A DNA stretch of 64,000 nucleotides from Tyto alba (lineage: Eukaryota > Chordata > Aves > Strigiformes > Tytonidae). Made by a program: the position numbers and the translations under genes. This document shows positions 59,256 to 64,000 of this stretch, one piece after another. The notes beneath the pieces are model-generated. The model searched no databases, was not told where the DNA came from, and was given only the letters and a program-made list of their open reading frames with translations. The DNA is taken from NCBI RefSeq assembly GCF_018691265.1, contig NW_024881321.1, forward strand, positions 13,953,387-14,017,386, given 5' to 3'. Numbering within the stretch: position 1 is the first letter of the stretch; every line of letters begins with the position of its first letter.

Positions 59256-60511
59256 GAGTAGAGCAGTTTATTTCAGCTGGAAGGGACCTACAATGATCAT
59301 CTAGTCCAAGTGCCTGACCATTTCGAGTCTGACCAGAAGTTAAAACATGTTGTTGAGCAAATTGTCCAATTACCTCTTAAACAGTGACAGGCTTGGGGCA
59401 TTGACCACCTCTATAAGAAGCCTGTTCCAGTGTTTGACCATCCTCTTCGTAAAGAAATGTTTCCTAATGTCCAGTCTGAACCTCCTCTTGTGCAGCTTTG
59501 AACCATTCCCACGTGTCTTATCACTGGATATAGGAGAGAAGATATCAGCACCTCCCTCTTCACTTCCCCTCCTCAGGAAGCTGTAGATAACAATGAGGTT
59601 GCCCCTCAGTCTCCTTTTCTCCAAGCTAGACAAACCCAAAGTCCTTAGTCACTCCTGAGAAGACATGCCTTCCAGACCTTTCACTAGCTTTGTTGCCCTT
59701 CTCTGGACACACTCAAGGACCTCAACATCCTTTTTAAATTTTGAGGCCCAGAACTGCATACAGTATTCAGGGTGAGGCCGCACCAATGCTGAATACAACA
59801 GGATAATCACCTCTTTTGATTGACCGCTTATGCCGTGTTTGAGGAACCCCAGGATGTGGTTTGCCCTCTTGGATGCCACGGCACACTGCTGACTCATATT
59901 GAGCCTACTGTCAGCCAGCATCCCCAGATCCCTTTCTGGCAGGCTACTCTCCACCCACACCTCTATAAGTTAATACTTTCACCTGGCATTACTCTGTGCT
60001 AAGTGCAGAATCTGTCATTTGGATTTGCTAATTTTCATCCCATTAATCATTCCCCACTGCTCCAATCTATCTAGACCCCTCTGCAAGGCCTTTTTTCGCT
60101 CAAGGCAGTCAACATCACCTCCCAATTTGAGATCATCAACAAACTTGCTAATGGTGTATTCAACTCCTACATCCAAATCACTGATAAATATATTGAACAC
60201 AACTAGCCCTAGATTGATCCCTGAAGAACACCACTGCTGACCGGTCTCCAGCCACATGCAACCCCATTCAAAATACAATACTTTGACCTCTGCCCTTCAT
60301 CCAGTTCTTCACCCTGCACATCATGAATATGTTCATATCTACAGTTGAACAAATTATCCAGAAGGATGTTGTGAGCAAGAGTATGAAAAGCCTTTCTAAA
60401 AACCAGAAAAAACTACATCTACTGTCTTCCTTTCATCCACTAGGCATCTGACCTTATCACAGAAGGATACCGTATTAGTTACACAGGATTTTCCCTATGT
60501 GAATGTGGTCC
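59256..60511 (-). mobile_element. CR1 LINE nested inside another CR1, minus strand
   Basis: On the minus strand this runs from within RT (near 60511) to the element's 3' end (about 59256). Landmarks in that order are SGINLGLVVFNIFISDLDVG, SKFVDDLKLGG (the FADD box reads FVDD, at about 60125-60150), MSQQCAVASKRANHILG, LLYSALVRPHPEYCMQFW, VLECVQRRATKLVKGLEG, a stop and frame change near 59650, EKRRLRGNLIV and FFTKRMVKHWNRL. The 3' end reads GTCCCTTCCAGCTGAAATAA with no ATTCTATG units, so it belongs to a different CR1 subfamily from the copies at 17 and 45 kb. Edges are good to about 15 bases; no clear target duplication was seen, which is usual for CR1. Confidence 0.88.
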
Positions 60512-61127
60512 AATCCTGCTTAGTATGATAAAGATCTGGATGATGGTGCAGAGTGTACCCTCATCAAGTTTGCTGATCACATCAAAATGGGACAAGTGGC
60601 TGATATGCTGGAAGGTTGTGCTGCCATCCAGAGGGATCCCAACAGACTAGAGAAATGGGTTGAAAGGAATCTGATGAGGTTCAACAAGAAGTGCAAAATT
60701 CTGCACCTGGGGAGGAACAAACCCAGGCACCAATATATGTTGCGGGCCAAATGGCTAGAAAACAGATTTGCAGAAAAGGCCTTTTGGGACCTAGTGGTTA
60801 GCAAGTTGAACAGGAGCCAGCACTGTGCCCTTGCCACAAATAAGGCTAATGGTTTCCTGGGTTTCATTAAGCAAAGTATTGCCAGCAGGCCATGGGAAGT
60901 TTTCCTTTCTTCTGAACATCAGGAAATACTTTTTCACTTTGAGGGTGACTGAGCACTGGCAAAGGTTGTTCAGAGAGGTTGTGGAATCTCCAGCCTTGGA
61001 GATAATAAAAAGCCATCTGGATATGGTTCTAGACAACTGGCTTTAGGTGTCCCTGCTTGAAGAGAAGGACTGGACCTGATGACCTCCAGAAGTCCCTTCC
61101 AACCTCAACCTTTTCTGTGATTCTATG
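60512..61127 (+). mobile_element. CR1 LINE, 3' segment of the split host copy
   Basis: Continuation of the CR1 that starts at 58200. It resumes just after SGVPQGSVLGP with LLSMIKIWMM-like sequence, then KFADHIKMG (60569-60580; the FADD box has become FADH, losing a catalytic Asp), RDPNRLEKWVERNLMRFN, CKILHLGRNKPRHQYML and SQHCALATNKANGFLGF. At about 60895-60910 it jumps from SRPWEV straight to LNIRKYFFTLRVTEHWQRLF, an internal deletion of roughly 350-400 bases relative to other CR1 copies. The tail has CCCTTCCAACCTCAACC and a single degraded TGTGATTCTATG at about 61117-61128. Confidence 0.88.
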
Positions 61128-61128
61128 A

Positions 61129-64000
61129 AAATCCTTTGTGATTTATTTTTATGGTGTGTTAACAGGTCAGGCAAATTAATGTCCTGTGAGATTGTCTTGT
61201 GCACTCTGTAAATTCCTTATAACAAAAGTTCTGTCTGTATTTAACCTTGGGTTATAAAATGCCTTAAAGTATTTGGTTTACTAATGTAAATCTCTGTTAG
61301 AATTATTTCAGAGAAGTCTTGAATCTTGCCATTCTACATTTTTAAAAGACTTTAGGAACCAACAGGACCTCTTCAAAGCTAATCCACCACTTTATTGTGA
61401 GTGAGATTAAAGAACATATGGTCTGGTCACATCTGTTTCATTCTCTGAGCAAGTAAGTAGTTGCAATATGTAGAAGCTGAGAACAGCAGAGGAGTCATAC
61501 TGAGAGGCCTGGTAAATGACAGTTTTGCTAATGTCCTTGGTGACATATATTGTATGGCCCCTGGAAGGTAAATAAATGATCAACATGATTTAACTGTACA
61601 GCTGGAAATATTGTCAAAATATGTTTAAACATGGTTCACTGTGAAAAGAGTGGTGTTGCTGAAAATACCTCTCAGAAGTTAGCCTGACTTGCTATTTGAA
61701 GCCTGTGCCTTTAGAAAAACAGAGCATAAAGAACAGGGTGCCTTTAATATTGTCCTTTTTGTCTTCTTACAAGGTTATTGACACATTCAGCATAAGGTAT
61801 GTATAAAGATGTCTGAACTACTGGTGCATACTTTGCAGTCATATTAGCCTAGGAATCTTTCTATGCAGAGATCAAGTCACTAGGAGTCACAGTGAAAAAA
61901 AAAAAATGGTATGAATCATCAACATTACAGCTTCACCACAATTTTTCAACTCAAAAACATTTTCTAGGAAGTGATGCTGATCTGACAGTCAAACAGACTG
62001 AATGATCCAATAAGGTATGTTTTTCCATTTCAGATCTTATCAGTAGGTCAGTTAAATTAGAAATTGACTTTCAGCTTAGAAGAGACAATCATTTTCAAAA
62101 GTCACACTGCTGTCAAGATATCTGATACAGAGTTTTATTTATGGGACAGACACAGTTAAAATAACTGACCATGCGTCTTAATTTGAATCTCTTCCTTTTC
62201 ATGTGGGTGCTGTTTTTGCACTAGAGCAGGAGAAAGCAGAAGAAAAGTACAGTAAAAACAAAAACCTGCTTTTAACTCTATGACACTGTCCACAATTTCA
62301 GTTGATGCTACATCAAGTCAACATATTTGCTGTTTATAATATGTTTGAACCCTTTCTAATTTTAGATGCGTAATTGTGCTTTGATATGAATTTCATCACT
62401 ACCTGAAAGAAGTCCTTGATTTTCCTTACAACACGTTCATTTTAATTTCTCATCAAATGCGTTTATTGACAGATACTTCTTGCATGTTAGAAACAAACAC
62501 TAGCTATAGCAGGTCTTCTTTATATACACAATCTTTACCGCATACTATTTAGTTCTGACTTTCTTCTCAAATGGGCCATAGATCAGAAATATTTACCTTA
62601 ATGTTTACTAGTTTGCATATTTGCAGGAGTTTGTGGTAAGTTTACTCCTATGTCATTATTTGGTTTTCCTTGGTGTCCAGTGATTAAAATAATGACTTGG
62701 CAACAGTTTCATCATTTTTGTACACTGATGAATAATTCACTCTACATATTTTTACATCACTTGTGTGAATTCAACAAAAAATATGCTTTTAAACTTTCTG
62801 TTCACACTGAAACCTTAAAAAAATTTATATTGCAAGGTCATAGGCAGTTGCAAAAAAGAAGGTCAGTTAGTGGCTACTTAACATACAGTTTTTGGTGATC
62901 TGCTGCTCCTGAGATTTCCACTTCACAGACTTTTAATCTATAAGTAATTAATTGGTGAAATTATACACGATCTCTGTATTTATTTCCTGTGGTAGCACAT
63001 ATTAAATAGGTTATTTTTATTTACACAGTTTCCATGCTGGTCCAATTAATACATCTGATTTATATCTGAGATGTCATTTGTCATTACTTTTTCTGCACTA
63101 ATTGGATTCTAGAGGCCTCTATTGGTCAATCACTTCTTTCTTATGTCATCTTCCAGAACATCTTGAGTATGCTTCCCCATAGTAGTGAAAAAGAAATCTA
63201 AATGTTTAAATAGGATGTTACTTTGATCTATTTTATGAAATATTATTGCAGAACATTTATTTTTTTATTATTTCTTCTTTATGCTTTGTGAGGATAACAA
63301 AAAAAAAAAAAAAAAAAGAGAAAGAAATACAAGAAATTGACTATTTAGTTTGTGATTTTAGATTCATCAGATATAGTTAACAATGTTACTCACAGATTCT
63401 TTGTGCTGCTTTGGATATACAGTGAACATAGTTGGTATTTTAGATGGTATTATAGAGCCAAAGAATTTTTTAAAATTTATTCTTAATTGATACTAGTAAA
63501 AGTACTAGTCTCACATTGTTTGAGTAACTTAAGTTTCTCAATGATTCAGAAGCCACTGAAGTTATATTTTATCATTCTGCAGGTTAACACATTAACAGAA
63601 TTAAGCTTTTGTGTGACTTCATCCTTTGAAACTCTTACAAGAAAGTCAATGTCTATTAGCATTTGTACACATTAAGTGACTGCTGCTGTAAAGAATAAGC
63701 CATTATGAATTTGTTCACCGCTAATATAATATGCTTGGCTTTTAGGGTGTTACTATTCTTGCTTCTATGACTGTGATATGCCTGCTTTATGTTCACAGCA
63801 AACCAAATTTTGATGTCCTTACTCTGGCACAGAATGTATTTCAGGCGCTGGGAGATTTTCCAGAATGTCAGCTTCATGATTTATACAACAATATTGCTTA
63901 GTTCAAAGGATTTAAATTTATACTCAGATACAGGTATGTACATACTATTGATCTAGTATGTGGATATTACTTATCTGACAGTAGAATTTGATCCTGATTG
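61129..64000. other. AT-rich non-coding DNA
   Basis: No gene could be supported. A19 lies at 63299-63317. A plus-strand frame open from about 63744 to 63900 follows a possible acceptor (GGCTTTTAG) and ends LGDFPECQLHDLYNNIA then TAG. It looks somewhat protein-like but is too short to call. Confidence 0.55.

Noticed and set aside
1..64000. CRISPR arrays, bacterial operons, tRNA or rRNA genes
   Set aside because: No regularly spaced direct repeats with unique spacers, no tRNA-like or rRNA-like conserved blocks, and the composition and elements are those of a vertebrate nuclear genome.

Overview
This window looks like non-coding nuclear DNA from a bird. It is AT-rich, has only short, scattered open frames, and shows no operon-like or otherwise dense gene layout. 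The diagnostic features are degraded CR1 non-LTR retrotransposons, two of which end in ATTCTATG units, and solo LTRs beginning TGTCCTGG, which I recall as common in avian genomes. I could not support a complete protein-coding gene, tRNA, rRNA or CRISPR array. The window is best read as intergenic or deep intronic sequence. Two short segments (49407-49571 and about 63744-63900) could be exons, but only weakly.

Layout. 1-7600: AT-rich DNA with two old CR1 3' ends, one plus (about 3292-3655) and one minus (about 4341-4735). 7601-15387: an LTR cluster holding a 135-bp remnant LTR with target duplication GTTAA, a minus-strand LTR at 8763 to about 9470, a minus-strand LTR at 10230-10770 with duplication GTTAG, a GC-rich island at about 13765-14190, and an 1102-bp LTR (14281-15382, duplication CTGAC) whose middle has been replaced by an inverted copy of its own 5' half. 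17293-18708: a CR1 reverse-transcriptase fragment with a frameshift and nonsense codons. 18709-45101: a 26-kb stretch with little recognisable mobile DNA apart from a probable retroviral patch near 32.1-33.0 kb carrying two tandem-repeat arrays. 45102-45746: a CR1 3' end with three ATTCTATG units. 55152-56244: an undisturbed solo LTR of the same family as the rearranged one (duplication ATCAT). 58200-61127: a plus-strand CR1 split by a second, minus-strand CR1 of about 1.26 kb.

The elements do not act together as a system. They are independent insertions that record a history. The most interesting object is the palindromic LTR at 14281-15382. It keeps an intact target-site duplication around an internal fold-back with arms of about 450-490 bp, and it carries CCAAT and TATA-like promoter boxes facing both outward strands. 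The solo LTR 40 kb away is an internal reference that shows what was lost (including its polyadenylation signal) and what was inverted.

Limits: boundaries were set by eye. Those bracketed by a target-site duplication should be good to a base; others may be off by 10-30 bases. Family names are at superfamily level because no repeat library could be searched.
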